64,000 bases of DNA from Desmodesmus armatus (lineage: Eukaryota > Chlorophyta > Chlorophyceae > Sphaeropleales > Scenedesmaceae), in assembly GCA_007449985.2 (NCBI GenBank), contig VIIQ02000201.1, positions 1 to 64,000 of the forward strand, given 5' to 3'. The notes below the pieces were generated by a model. That model had not been told where the DNA came from. It searched no databases and saw only the letters and a list, made by a program, of their open reading frames with translations. The first letter of the stretch is position 1, and every line of letters starts with the position of its first letter. The translations under genes and the position numbers were made by a program. This document shows positions 45,831 through 54,700 of the stretch, in pieces.

Positions 45831-46400
45831 TTACTGATGCTTCCGCCTGATATGCCTCTTTAATGAAGACTTCATCATTTCCTCCCTACAAACATCACAT
45901 ACACATCTATCGTTCCTCCTTCGTTCATTAATAACTTCTCTATTTTGAGCAGTATACTGTCTTGTTTTTTCTGCAAGTTCTTCACGATGTTGTTCGCGAT
46001 ATTTTGCTCTTTTTTCTTGAATTGTTTCATAATTGTTTTGATGGTAACGTTTAGCATATGCTGCACTTGCTTCTTTTGTGTCAATCCTGTACTCTGCTCT
46101 TGTTCGATGTGGTATGATGGTATTTAGGGTTCCTTCTTTTCGTATCCAAAATGCCTCCCTTTCAGTCGCTTCGGCAAGACTATTACAGGGGAAATCCTCA
46201 ACCCAAATCAGTTCAATATCACGCATATCAAGGCCATTTTTTCGTATATGTTGATACACCTTCCTGTTGCTCTCTTTAGGGTCGTTAAAATCCTGAATAT
46301 GCCGTTGTTTTCTTTCTCTAAATGTCATAGTAGTGTGTCCATAATACCTTTCACCATCTATATCCATATAGTAAATCTTTGTTTTGCGATAATCATGCAT
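45831..46400 (-). CDS. GIY-YIG endonuclease with C-terminal zinc finger
   Basis: This 189-residue protein opens with a GIY-YIG-type core. KIYYMDIDGERYYGHTT near residue 10 gives the two Tyr-containing strands, followed by the Arg in FRERKQRH and the Glu in LAEATEREAFWI. A central charged helix with repeated Y-x-x-N/Q-x-E spacing (about 115-160) and a C-terminal C-x2-C...H-x4-H unit (CDVCREEM...HIRRKH) would bind DNA. Such nucleases in viruses act as homing enzymes or in recombination and repair. The start ATG is at 46400. The gene diverges from the capsid genes across a 65-bp A+T-rich gap. The frame is intact, unlike many neighbours. Confidence 0.78.
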   Translation of the reverse strand: MHDYRKTKIYYMDIDGERYYGHTTMTFRERKQRHIQDFNDPKESNRKVYQHIRKNGLDMRDIELIWVEDFPCNSLAEATEREAFWIRKEGTLNTIIPHRTRAEYRIDTKEASAAYAKRYHQNNYETIQEKRAKYREQHREELAEKTRQYTAQNREVINERRRNDRCVCDVCREEMMKSSLKRHIRRKHQ

Positions 46401-46465
46401 TATCCTTATCCTTCGTATAAATGAGCGTCAAATTTTTATTTTAATTTTCAAACTAATTATAAAAG

Positions 46466-46817
46466 ATGGCGAAGGAGAAAAAGCCCCAACCTGCAAATCT
46501 CTCAGAAAAACAAAAGCTTGAAAAAAAACATACTTCAACAATATCCACAACTGATAGTCTTGTCCGAAGAGCTTGACTTCTTAATTGAACAGTACAATAA
46601 AGATAAAGATTATGTAAAAAAGTTGATGCAGAAAGCCGATCCTGTAAAGACATTTACCGAGGTAGCCCCTGAAACTGGTGCTACGATGGAAATTATCAAA
46701 CAAGGCACACCTGAATATGAGGAGATCATCAAAAAGTTCAAAAAGAATTCCGAAGAGGTAGCAACAATTGTTGAAGAAACGCCATCATGTAAAATCCAAA
46801 AAAATTTAAAAATATGA
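46466..46817 (+). pseudogene. Small lysine-rich viral protein, frameshifted
   Basis: The ATG at 46466 opens MAKEKKPQPANLSEKQKLEK, which closes after about 36 codons. A frame one base later is open from the same A-run (eight A at 46,521-46,528) to 46817. Its residues (LSEELDFLIEQYNKDKDYV, then KAD, TFTEVAPETGATMEI) continue naturally. A run of seven A would give one ORF of about 117 residues. It sits first in a rightward cluster of virion genes, preceded by AATTATAAAAG. Function unknown; an acidic/coiled small virion or scaffold-like protein is a guess. Confidence 0.55.
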
Positions 46818-46832
46818 GTATAGAGTATAATA

Positions 46833-47407
46833 ATGTTTCAATATCAGTCACTCGGTGGAAATCCTAATTTGATGCGTGATGGACAAGATAAGATTGTCTC
46901 CAAGAAGAATTATCCTCAATATTTCAAATTGGTGCTACGCTCAAAAGACAGGGATGCTGGAAGCACCAAAACAGATGCTAAATTCAGTGATGTCAAAATG
47001 CCAGAAGGTTTTACAGCACCTGCCGTGTTTGTGGTTGAAAGTTTCAACGTCACCCTTGCCAAAGACGGTTATAGTGCTCCTGTTTTTGAAAGTTTGGAAA
47101 TTCACATGCCAGAACTTTTACAAACTCGTTCATGGTCTTCACGAACTAAAATGTCACTGACGTTATTTGTGTAACTAACGCTGATGCAAGTTATTACAAT
47201 GGAAGTTGTAATGTAAATAGTCTCGGTGTTCCTATATTGGATAATAACTTTTTCAGAAATAACACATTATCCATCGTGATCTCTTCGCCAGAAAATGAGT
47301 CAGGCAGACCCAGAGCAGATGAGGACTTACTAGACACAAACAATTTCATTGGCGAATGGGTGCTTGTAGCATATTGCGTGTGCCTTGATGATAGTGTTCC
47401 TATGTAA
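46833..47407 (+). pseudogene. Minor-capsid-like structural protein, frameshifted
   Basis: The ATG at 46833 follows TATAGAGTATAATA. The first frame ends at 47174. After an A-run at 47,147-47,150 a second frame continues to 47407 (CVTNADASYYNGSC, DNNFFRNNTLSIVI, GEWVLVAYCVCLDD). The early segment FKLVLRSKDRDAGSTKTDAK resembles the N-terminal strand of polinton-like virus minor capsid proteins, and the end resembles a closing jelly-roll strand. One extra A would restore a protein of about 191 residues. Assignment as a capsid component is from pattern and position, next to the penton candidate. Confidence 0.55.
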
Positions 47408-47430
47408 GTTTTTTATCCATTTAAAGTAAG

Positions 47431-48322
47431 ATGGCAGACGGATACAGTTTAGTCAGAGTTCATAACATTTTTGTGAAAACCAAAAGTGGCGATACTTATG
47501 ACAGACCAAGCGACTATGTGCTTGAAATCCCATCTGGTTTCATTGAAGATCCAGCAAAAGAAAAAATCAGTATCAGTTTAATGAGTTTCTGGGAGGTTCA
47601 ACTGGACAGAAGTAAACGGCACCAACAATGTATTTATTTTTACAAACTTAAACACAAATGTTCCCACAACAATAACCCTCACTCATGCGAATTATCCATT
47701 ACAAAAACTTGCTCGTGTCATTTCCACATTGTACCCTCAAGTTCAATGTTCGTATGTGCCAGAAATAAACAAGTTGTTCTTTAATTTTGGTTCTGTACCA
47801 CATTCCATCAACTTTGCAGGACTATCATTTGACATATTAGGGTTCACGAGTGCCGATGATGGTGTCAATGGGACAACAATCACATCAACTATTCCCATAA
47901 AGCCGATGAAAAGATTGAATGTGTACATCCGCCTTTTGGATGTTTTACCAAAAGATGAAAATCTCAACCTTGATAATTTCAATAGTCTGCATTTAGAACC
48001 TTCAAATGTTTTGTGTTCGTTCCCTATCAATGGACAACCATGGCAATCAATCAATTTTAATGATACATCGGCAGGGGAGACATTTGCCATGTGGATTGGA
48101 AGCCCTACGCTGACAAAATTACACTATCAACTCACAGACAGTGATGGCAATGAGTTGGACTTTATTGACGACTATGAAATTGCTTTTCAAATCAGTGTGT
48201 GGTCAAATGATACACATCCAGAACAAAGACAAATGTTGGAACAATTACGATCGATTGATACAACACTCAAGCAGATGAGTATGTTGAAGTTTTTGTCCAA
48301 GCAACAATATGGAAAAATATGA
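47431..48322 (+). pseudogene. Penton/minor capsid protein (single jelly-roll-like), frameshifted
   Basis: The ATG at 47431 starts MADGYSLVRVHNIFVKTKSG. The frame shifts by one base at the A-run at 47,614-47,616 and then continues open to 48322, about 297 residues in all. After the shift come NGTNNVFIFTNLNTNVPTTI and a segment of alternating polar and hydrophobic strands. The end carries the conserved LTDSDGNELDFIDDYEIAF pattern seen in minor capsid (penton) proteins of virophages and polinton-like viruses, where it forms a late strand of the jelly roll. It would form the pentameric vertex of the particle. Of the structural genes here this is the best supported. The frameshift, if real, kills it. 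Confidence 0.65.
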
Positions 48323-48339
48323 TGATATAGTATAAAGCA

Positions 48340-48648
48340 ATGTTTGGCAACTTATTATCCAATGTGGGCAACTTTGCTCGTAAAGCAATCGGTTCAGCAG
48401 GGGCATTCGTTAAAAAACAGGGTGATTTTACTGGAAATGCGGGTAAAATTATCGGTCACACAGCAAACTTTGTCAAACAGAATCACCAACCTATTCCTTT
48501 CATGGCTCATGCAATTGGTGACGCATCAGGTAACCAAACTCTGAAGGAAATAGGCAATATGGCGTTGATGGGTTCTGCCGCAGCGTCGGCACTCGGGATT
48601 GGGAAAGACTATTTAGAAAACGGTGGGCCGGCTGCGAGAGTGGGTTGA
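48340..48648 (+). CDS. Small Gly/Ala-rich virion-type protein
   Basis: This 102-residue intact ORF follows TATAGTATAAAGCA and starts MFGNLLSNVGNFARKAIGSA. It has amphipathic, Gly/Ala/Lys-rich helices (to about residue 50) and a second Ala-rich helix (GNMALMGSAAASALG). Short proteins of this composition next to the penton gene are common in polinton-like viruses, and a membrane-active internal capsid protein is one possibility. No specific family is recognised. Confidence 0.55.
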   Translation: MFGNLLSNVGNFARKAIGSAGAFVKKQGDFTGNAGKIIGHTANFVKQNHQPIPFMAHAIGDASGNQTLKEIGNMALMGSAAASALGIGKDYLENGGPAARVG

Positions 48649-48674
48649 TTTGTTTTTTCTTATAGCATAATAAA

Positions 48675-48992
48675 ATGCCTGTTAAAAAAGACGAGAAAAG
48701 AGCACTTAAGAAGCCATTGATTGTTAATAGAATTAAAATAATCTGTAAAGGAGGAGGCGACCTCCTACCAAATGAAGAAGATGAACTCACCTCTGTTGAA
48801 GACATCCTTGACAGTGAGGATTTTATTGAAGTGTTGAACGACATTCACGCTTATTATACTTGGTTGTATGACAAATATGAACTTGAGGATATGGGGAAGA
48901 TTGAACTATGGAGCAAAAAAGACTTTAGAATCACAGGGAGATCTCGTGGGTTTTTTAATCGCTATGGATATGGTGAAACGCTACATCTTTAA
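48675..48992 (+). CDS. Hypothetical acidic viral protein
   Basis: This 105-residue ORF is preceded directly by TTATAGCATAATAAA and starts MPVKKDEKRALKKPLIV. A basic N-terminus is followed by an acidic middle (NEEDELTSVEDILDSEDF) and a Tyr-rich part (AYYTWLYDKYELEDMGK). The frame is intact. It is not recognised; its position in the rightward virion cluster suggests a virion or late role. Confidence 0.5.
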   Translation: MPVKKDEKRALKKPLIVNRIKIICKGGGDLLPNEEDELTSVEDILDSEDFIEVLNDIHAYYTWLYDKYELEDMGKIELWSKKDFRITGRSRGFFNRYGYGETLHL

Positions 48993-49028
48993 ATTTATCA
49001 ATCGTTATTTTTCTATGATAATAATAAA

Positions 49029-49461
49029 ATGCCGTTAAGGTTCAAAGGTAAAGAATACGATGCTAAAAATGAGGAGGAAAAGAAAGAATACTTTAAAGAA
49101 TACTTGAAGGAATGGAGAAAAAATAATCGTGATAGGTGTAGGGAGTATAGCATGAAGTATCAACATGAAATCAACGCTGACCCAGTGAGGAAAGCAAAGT
49201 ATGAGGAAAGTCAGAAAAGATGGACCGATGCAAACAGAGAAATAGTGAATGCGAAACAAAGAGAGCAATACAAGACCAACCCTATAAAGCAAAACTATAA
49301 AGCAAAACTATGAAGCAAAACAATCTCAATATATAAGAGAGAGGTACAAAAATGACGAGGCTTTCAGGGAGAGGATGAAAGCTCATTCAAAGGCAAGTTG
49401 GGAAAGGAAAAAACAACAGTCTACTTTTGTGAAGATCGTGACGACATCGGTGTGTATTTGA
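49029..49461 (+). pseudogene. Charged helical viral protein, broken by a 13-bp tandem repeat
   Basis: The ATG at 49029 follows CTATGATAATAATAAA. The first frame gives 94 residues rich in Lys, Glu and Tyr (EEEKKEYFKEYLKEWRKNNR), similar in style to the charged tail of the GIY-YIG protein. At 49283-49321 a 13-bp word (TATAAAGCAAAAC, the third copy TATGAAGCAAAAC) is repeated three times. This shifts the frame; the next frame stays open to 49461 (SQYIRERYKNDEAFRERM). It reads as one coiled-coil or DNA-binding protein of about 140 residues spoilt by repeat slippage. It converges on the zinc-finger gene with a 41-base overlap. Confidence 0.5.
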
Positions 49462-49639
49462 GGAAACGGTGATAGTTTTTTTGGTGGATCTTACTTAAAT
49501 AGTGGTTGTGGGCAGATGATAATGACATAGTTGTATCACAAATTTCGCAATAATGTTTTGGGATTGCTAAACTAATTTCTTTTGTGACATCTTGTTGAGC
49601 CACTGGTTCAAGATTGACCTTGATATTGAAAGATGACAT
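49421..49639 (-). CDS. Small C2H2 (U1-type) zinc-finger protein
   Basis: This is a 72-residue intact ORF. The finger reads HYCEICDTTMSLSSAHNHYL, then S-K-I-H, that is C-x2-C-x12-H-x5-H, like U1-type fingers that bind RNA or DNA. It starts directly after the stop of the small repeat-R1 ORF (ATATAAAATG), so the two may share one transcript. Likely a nucleic-acid-binding accessory protein of the virus. Confidence 0.6.
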   Translation of the reverse strand: MSSFNIKVNLEPVAQQDVTKEISLAIPKHYCEICDTTMSLSSAHNHYLSKIHQKNYHRFLKYTPMSSRSSQK

Positions 49640-49640
49640 T

Positions 49641-49814
49641 TTATATGTTATAAGAAAAATCTATTAGAACTTTAACGCGTGAGCCACCTAATAATTTTAC
49701 ATTGTTGTCAGTGTCAAAATAAAAATCGTAGGATGAAATTCGAAGGTTCAGTGGGGCGAAAAAACAAGGATGGTATATATAACATGGATTGCTTTTTTGC
49801 CCCTCTAATAACAT
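49641..49814 (-). CDS. Short ORF encoded by viral repeat R1 (57 codons)
   Basis: This is an ATG-started ORF on the minus strand reading MLLEGQKSNPCYIYHPCFFA and on through SSYDFYFDTD. It begins 2 bases after the stop of the helicase C-terminal part (49817) and ends 1 base before the ATG of the zinc-finger gene. The first 35 codons recur at R2 and R3. Base differences among the three copies within this frame fall at third codon positions, which favours coding. Function unknown; a Cys pair (C-x6-C) is the only visible feature. Confidence 0.45.
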   Translation of the reverse strand: MLLEGQKSNPCYIYHPCFFAPLNLRISSYDFYFDTDNNVKLLGGSRVKVLIDFSYNI

Positions 49815-49820
49815 TTTTAA
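49688..49820. repeat. Viral repeat R1 (copy 1 of 3)
   Basis: About 125 bp shared with 61239-61362 (R2) and 63187-63318 (R3). It starts CTAATAATTTTAC and ends CTCTAATAAC. It holds an inverted repeat (GGGGCGAAAAAACAA near 49,752 and TTGCTTTTTTGCCCC near 49,789) around TGGTATATATAACA. It lies between two leftward genes. It could be a coding module (see 49641-49814), a terminator, a promoter, or a small mobile repeat with CTAATAA at both ends. Confidence 0.8.
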
Positions 49821-50605
49821 TTATCTTCCTCAATCAAATCAAATAAATCATTTTTAGTCAGACAGAGGTTTGCAGGATTGTATGTAGATACAAAATCAAA
49901 CCATTTGCACTGGATTGTGAATCTGCCGTCACAAGCACCCGCGTTATGTGATCCTCTATTGAATACCAAATCAATACCAAATATTGTGTCGAACATCAAT
50001 TGGGCAAATTTCCTGTAAGCATTGATGCTCTTTTCCTTGTCTCCATAATACCGCTTGTCAAGCTTGGCAGTTGTAACAAAATGCTTATATTGGTCGTCAC
50101 TCATGTTTCCAAGGTAGGTCATAACTGCTTGTTGAATATGTTGTTCAGGAATGGTGATGTCTTGAGAGTTTGTCAATGTGTTTGGATTCAAAATGTGGAA
50201 AATGAATGATTGACCTTCAATGAGTTGTGAAAAATTAGTTTTCTTGTTTGTGGTATATATATCCAATGTACCATCTTTGTTGGCATTGTAGTTTGTCAAT
50301 TTTGCCATTTGCTGCATAAAGTCATTCTGATTTTCTTGGATAGTGTACAACAAGAGCCTTTGAAACCTTTTGATTCTGTATAGTTTTTGGAACTCTGCAT
50401 CAACCTTGTGTTTTTTCTCACTAAACAATCCAGAGAACATTGACAAAAGGTTCTTGTCAATCGCTTTCTCCCATATCCCCATTCTCACAACGAAGAACTT
50501 GTGAATGAGGATTTTTAGTTTCTGTTGATGTGAAAGTGATACTCCTTTTCGTGCTTGTGCTTGAAGCGTCTTGAATTCTTCTGTGCCAATGATGAGTGAT
50601 CTGAC
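49817..50605 (-). pseudogene. C-terminal part of the viral primase-helicase, cut off by the LINE
   Basis: This leftward frame is open from the LINE's 5' boundary (about 50,605) to the stop at 49817, about 260 residues (TEEFKTLQAQARKGVS to FDLIEEDN). It is A+T-rich and Lys/Phe/Asn-rich like the helicase. The helicase frame at 57,481-58,350 is open into the other end of the LINE on the same strand, so removal of the LINE would make the two contiguous. No known motif is visible here; it corresponds to the region after helicase motif VI. The ORF computed to 50656 includes about 17 residues of LINE sequence. Confidence 0.6.
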
Positions 50606-51059
50606 CAAGCACAGCCCTCCTGGGAGCCCACAGCGGGCCCTAGGCACGCACATCACCTACCGGACAGTTTCAAATTTTCTTCGTGCCTAGCGCGCCTTCG
50701 GGCGCGCCGTCTACGCAACATGTTCCTTTCATGTAGCTCATAGGTTTAGGGGGCTAGCAGAGGCAGATGGCAGCTGTGCGAAGAGTTGACTTTTTGAACA
50801 TCAGCAACAGCAGGGGTGCTGTCTTGATGCTTACACCCCCACCAGTGGACGCCACCATCAGAACCCATACCATTTGATCAGTAGGACCAGCAAATGAGTG
50901 TTAGGGCACAGCAGCCCGGTCGGGAGAGTGGCTGCCCTTCAAGAGCAGGTGCATCAGCAGCACACCCCTATGAGGCGCACTGGGGAGTGGGCTACACTGC
51001 ATCCTCGCTACTTGCACCCACAGTAGGCCCTGCGAATGTCTCCACCGGCATGGTAATGC

Positions 51060-51610
51060 TTTGCCCTGCACAGCACAGCTTGTGGCAACAGCTGGTCAAC
51101 CTGCATGTGCAGCCTAGCCAACTGCACCTGATCAGCAGATGGTCTCCATTCCACAGCAGGTGGTCTTCCTACCCACTGGCCCCAACGAGACAGCCCTATG
51201 ACAGAGTTCAGTCCCCAGCTGCAGCGACTGCCAGCAACAGCTCGACAGCAGCCCACCAGCAGCCTCTGCCTGACCATGCTCCAGCCCTCATGGTGTCGAG
51301 TGATCAGATGGCAGCCGCTCGGCCGATCCTGTGACCTCTAATCCCTCACCCTGTGCTGTGTGCTGCGCTGCTTGGTGTACAGAGTGTCTGCCTGTGCAGC
51401 CTTGCCAACTGCACCAATCCCAGCTGACAGACTCTGCAGATGGTCCCCCAGAGACGTACATGCGACAGTGTGCACAGCCCCCAACTGCAGCAACAGCCAG
51501 CAGCAGCCTAACAGCAGCCACCCAGCAGTCCTCTGCACTTCCATGCTGCAGCCTTGGTATGGTGTGGGTGTTCAGAAGTCAGCCGCCTGGCCGATCCTGT
51601 GACCTCTAAC
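51060..51610 (+). repeat. Imperfect tandem duplication in the LINE 5' region
   Basis: Two copies of about 275 bp lie at about 51,060-51,335 and 51,340-51,610. Each ends in a near-identical block (GGCCGATCCTGTGACCTCTA) followed by CTCACCC and CAGCAGC-rich text. LINEs with tandem promoter monomers are known in animals; here it may carry the internal promoter. Confidence 0.6.
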
Positions 51611-51719
51611 TCCTCACCCCATGCTGTGTGCCCCGCCGCGTGGTGTGCAGAATGACTGCGGTAGCCCCTAGCCCCCTTGCCTATGAGCCCCATGTTCCTA
51701 ACTTCAGGACCACAGGACA

Positions 51720-54700
51720 ATGCAGACGCCATGCCAAGCAGCGCAGGGCAGCAGGGCCACAGGGACCCAGGCTGCCCAGCGTGCGGCTGGCCTGCGGTCC
51801 TGTGGCCCTGCCCCGGCTGCTCCCACGTACTATGTGCTTATCAATGGCCAGCGCCGGACAATCACTGACCCACAATTTGGTGTTGGCCCCTCCACTGCCC
51901 CCCCTTGCCCTGATTATGCCTCATATGTCTTCGTGCAGGGCGGGTGGCAACGTGTACACTGCGATGGCATGCCTAGACCTACAAACACTTTACAGACGCC
52001 CGCCCCAACCCCCGGTGCTGCCATGCGTGCTCCGTCTGCCCGTCTGGCCCCCCGTCCTGCCCCCCTTGCTCCCCGGCCTGCCCCTCTTGCCCCCCGTGCC
52101 CGTGCTGCTGCCCCTGCAGGAAGTAATCTGCACAGGCCCGCCCACAGCGGCCCCACCTACGGCCTCTATGCTGTCATCTTCGGCGTGAGAAGTGAGATGG
52201 TCATCGACCATGATGGCACACAATTCCGGATGCTGCTGGCGAATGCTGGAAGACAGGTGAACAACATGCACTCTGGGCTCACTACTGCTCTGGCTGCCCT
52301 TGCTATGGGTCGGACACAGTGGCTGGGCAACACTGCTGAGCGGGACACCACCTCTGCCACCAGGGTGCGTCTGGCTGGTATTCCAGCAGCATACCAACAG
52401 GCCCTGAAGAGTAACAGGGATGCAGTAGCTCACACCCTTCGAGCTGTCCTAGGCTGGCGTGTAGTGCTGTGTGAGGACGGGCATACCCTACCCAAACAAA
52501 CCACACCACCAGCTGAAACTAACCGCTTTGCTGCCCTTACTGACCTGGATGAAATGGCTACCCCCTCAACTGCTGACAGCACACTGCCCACACAGTCGCA
52601 ACAGCTGGCTACTCCGCCACCTCGCTCCAGCGACCCCGTAACACTACAGGGCATGCCTAAGCGCAGTGTTGTAGTCATGCTGAAATCTGGCCGGAACAAG
52701 CACTGGGGAGTGGCCCTCCCTGCTGTAGGGGAGGACGCTGCTGCCGCATACACTGTCAGCTTTTTAACTACATGTAAACTCCCATCTAGCATGACTGTGC
52801 AAGAAGTGTGTGAGAGCATGGCACACAGCTGGTGGGAGGTCCCCAAAACACATCACAGACCACTGCTCCAACATGGCAAGCACCTGGCACCAGAGGCAGC
52901 AACGCAGACAACCCCTCAGCGACTGCCTCAGAGAATCCCTGATAACACCGTGGTGCGCAAGAGGTTCCCTGGCCATGGCACATGCTATGGTGTCATCAGC
53001 CTAGACCCCCGTGAGAGCCTGCCATACAACTACAGGGTGTGCTACACTGATGATGACACTGAGCTGATGAGCGTCACAGAGGCGCTGCGCCATGTTCTGC
53101 CTGCAAATGCTCGTATCCCCTCTAACCTCCGTGATAAATTGATTGCCCTTGGAGCCCCCCTTGCCCCCTCCGATGCAGGCCGAACACCTGAAAGCCAGGA
53201 CCAAGACCAACAATCCCAACCTGCCACCACCCCTCGCCAACCCAACCCCACTAACCCAACACAACGAGCAGCCCGAGCAGATGCACGTAGGCGCCGCAGG
53301 CATGCTGCTGGTTTGGTGCGAGCGGCTAACACAGCATGGACACAGGGCGGGGTAAACATGGGACATGTCAATGCATGTGGCCTTAGCGCAATTACAACAG
53401 TGGAAGTGGAAGCCATCATCCGCCACCTCAACCTTGACGTCCTTGGGGTGACAGAAACATGGGAGGGGAAATGCAAGCCACATGACATCTCTGGCTACAC
53501 ATTCATCAGCAAGCCCAGACAGGACCAACAAGGTGGGGGGGTAGGTTTCTATGTTTCCCGTATGCTGGGACCTGTCACTAAGGCACACTTTGACACTGCT
53601 GTCCCTGAAAGTATTTGGCTAGAGATTGACAGCCACCGCCGGAGGGAACGTCCCTTGTTTGTTGGCTGTGTGTACCTGCCCCCCAGTGCCTTGGATACTG
53701 TCGCTGCTGCCACTGAGTCCTACAACCAACTTGCCGCAGATGTGGAGCGTTTTAAGCAGTGCGGTGAGGTTGTGATCATGGGAGACCTGAACAGCCGAGT
53801 GGGCTCTGCTTCTGAAGACAACCAGCACATTGGCCGATGGGGGGAGACCGTGACCAACCCTGCAGGCCTTGCTCTCATTGACTTCTTGCGCAGTGCTGGC
53901 CTGTACACTCTCAACAATCGCATGTCCTGCCTTGTCTCTGGCACACACCAGCCCGCCTACACACGTGTTCGCCCCGCTGCGCCAGGTCAACCCGATGACA
54001 GTGCCCAGCGCTCCATCATTGATTATGTGCTGATGCCACCTAAGTATGTGCTGACTGAGCCGCATCAAGTGCGCCCCCGTTGCACCCTGCAGGTTGAGAC
54101 CCAACACAAGCTCTCCACATCTGACCACTTCCCCGTTTGGTTCACTCTGCCACACCCTGTCCACAGGTCCCCGCCCCCTACTTTTTGGCAGCCCAAACCC
54201 AACACTTATAAGCTAACTCTCCCCAAGACTGCCCTTACACAGGAGGACTGGGAGCAACGCGAGGCCTACCCTAAGGCGCTGGAAGAGCATTTTGAGGACT
54301 TTCCTGAATTGCTCACTAAGCTGAAAGATGATGTTGCTGCAGGCACTATGCAACCCTCAACAGCATGTGAGAAAGCTAAGGCCCTCATCTGCGAACGCAT
54401 TAATGCAGCGGTTGATGCAACCATCGGCTTTGGGAGACCCCGCCGTCACCCCTCTTCCCGCGTACCCATTGTCAGAACACGCGCAGTTAAGGACGCGGTT
54501 AAGGATCGCGACATGGCTGCAGCCGACCTGCTTGAAATTAGCACCACCGACCCGCTGAACACTGCTGCAATCGCGACTGCACAGGTACAGGTCAAGGAGG
54601 CGCAGGCCTCCCTCAAAGCCACAGTAACAGAAGCACGTCAGCGCCATACTGACCGCCTAATTGCTGAAGTCGATAGCTGCAGGCGAGGAAACGATGGAAA

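Noticed and set aside
45787..45852. 21-codon plus-strand ORF at the left viral edge (MDEHDDEKEKVVLKEV)
   Set aside because: It overlaps the GIY-YIG gene end and sits at the junction. It could be the tail of a lost gene but is too short to call.
50607..50656. N-terminal 17 residues of the ORF ending at 49817
   Set aside because: They are G+C-rich LINE sequence (MMCVPRARCGLPGG), so the viral frame has been taken only from about 50,605.
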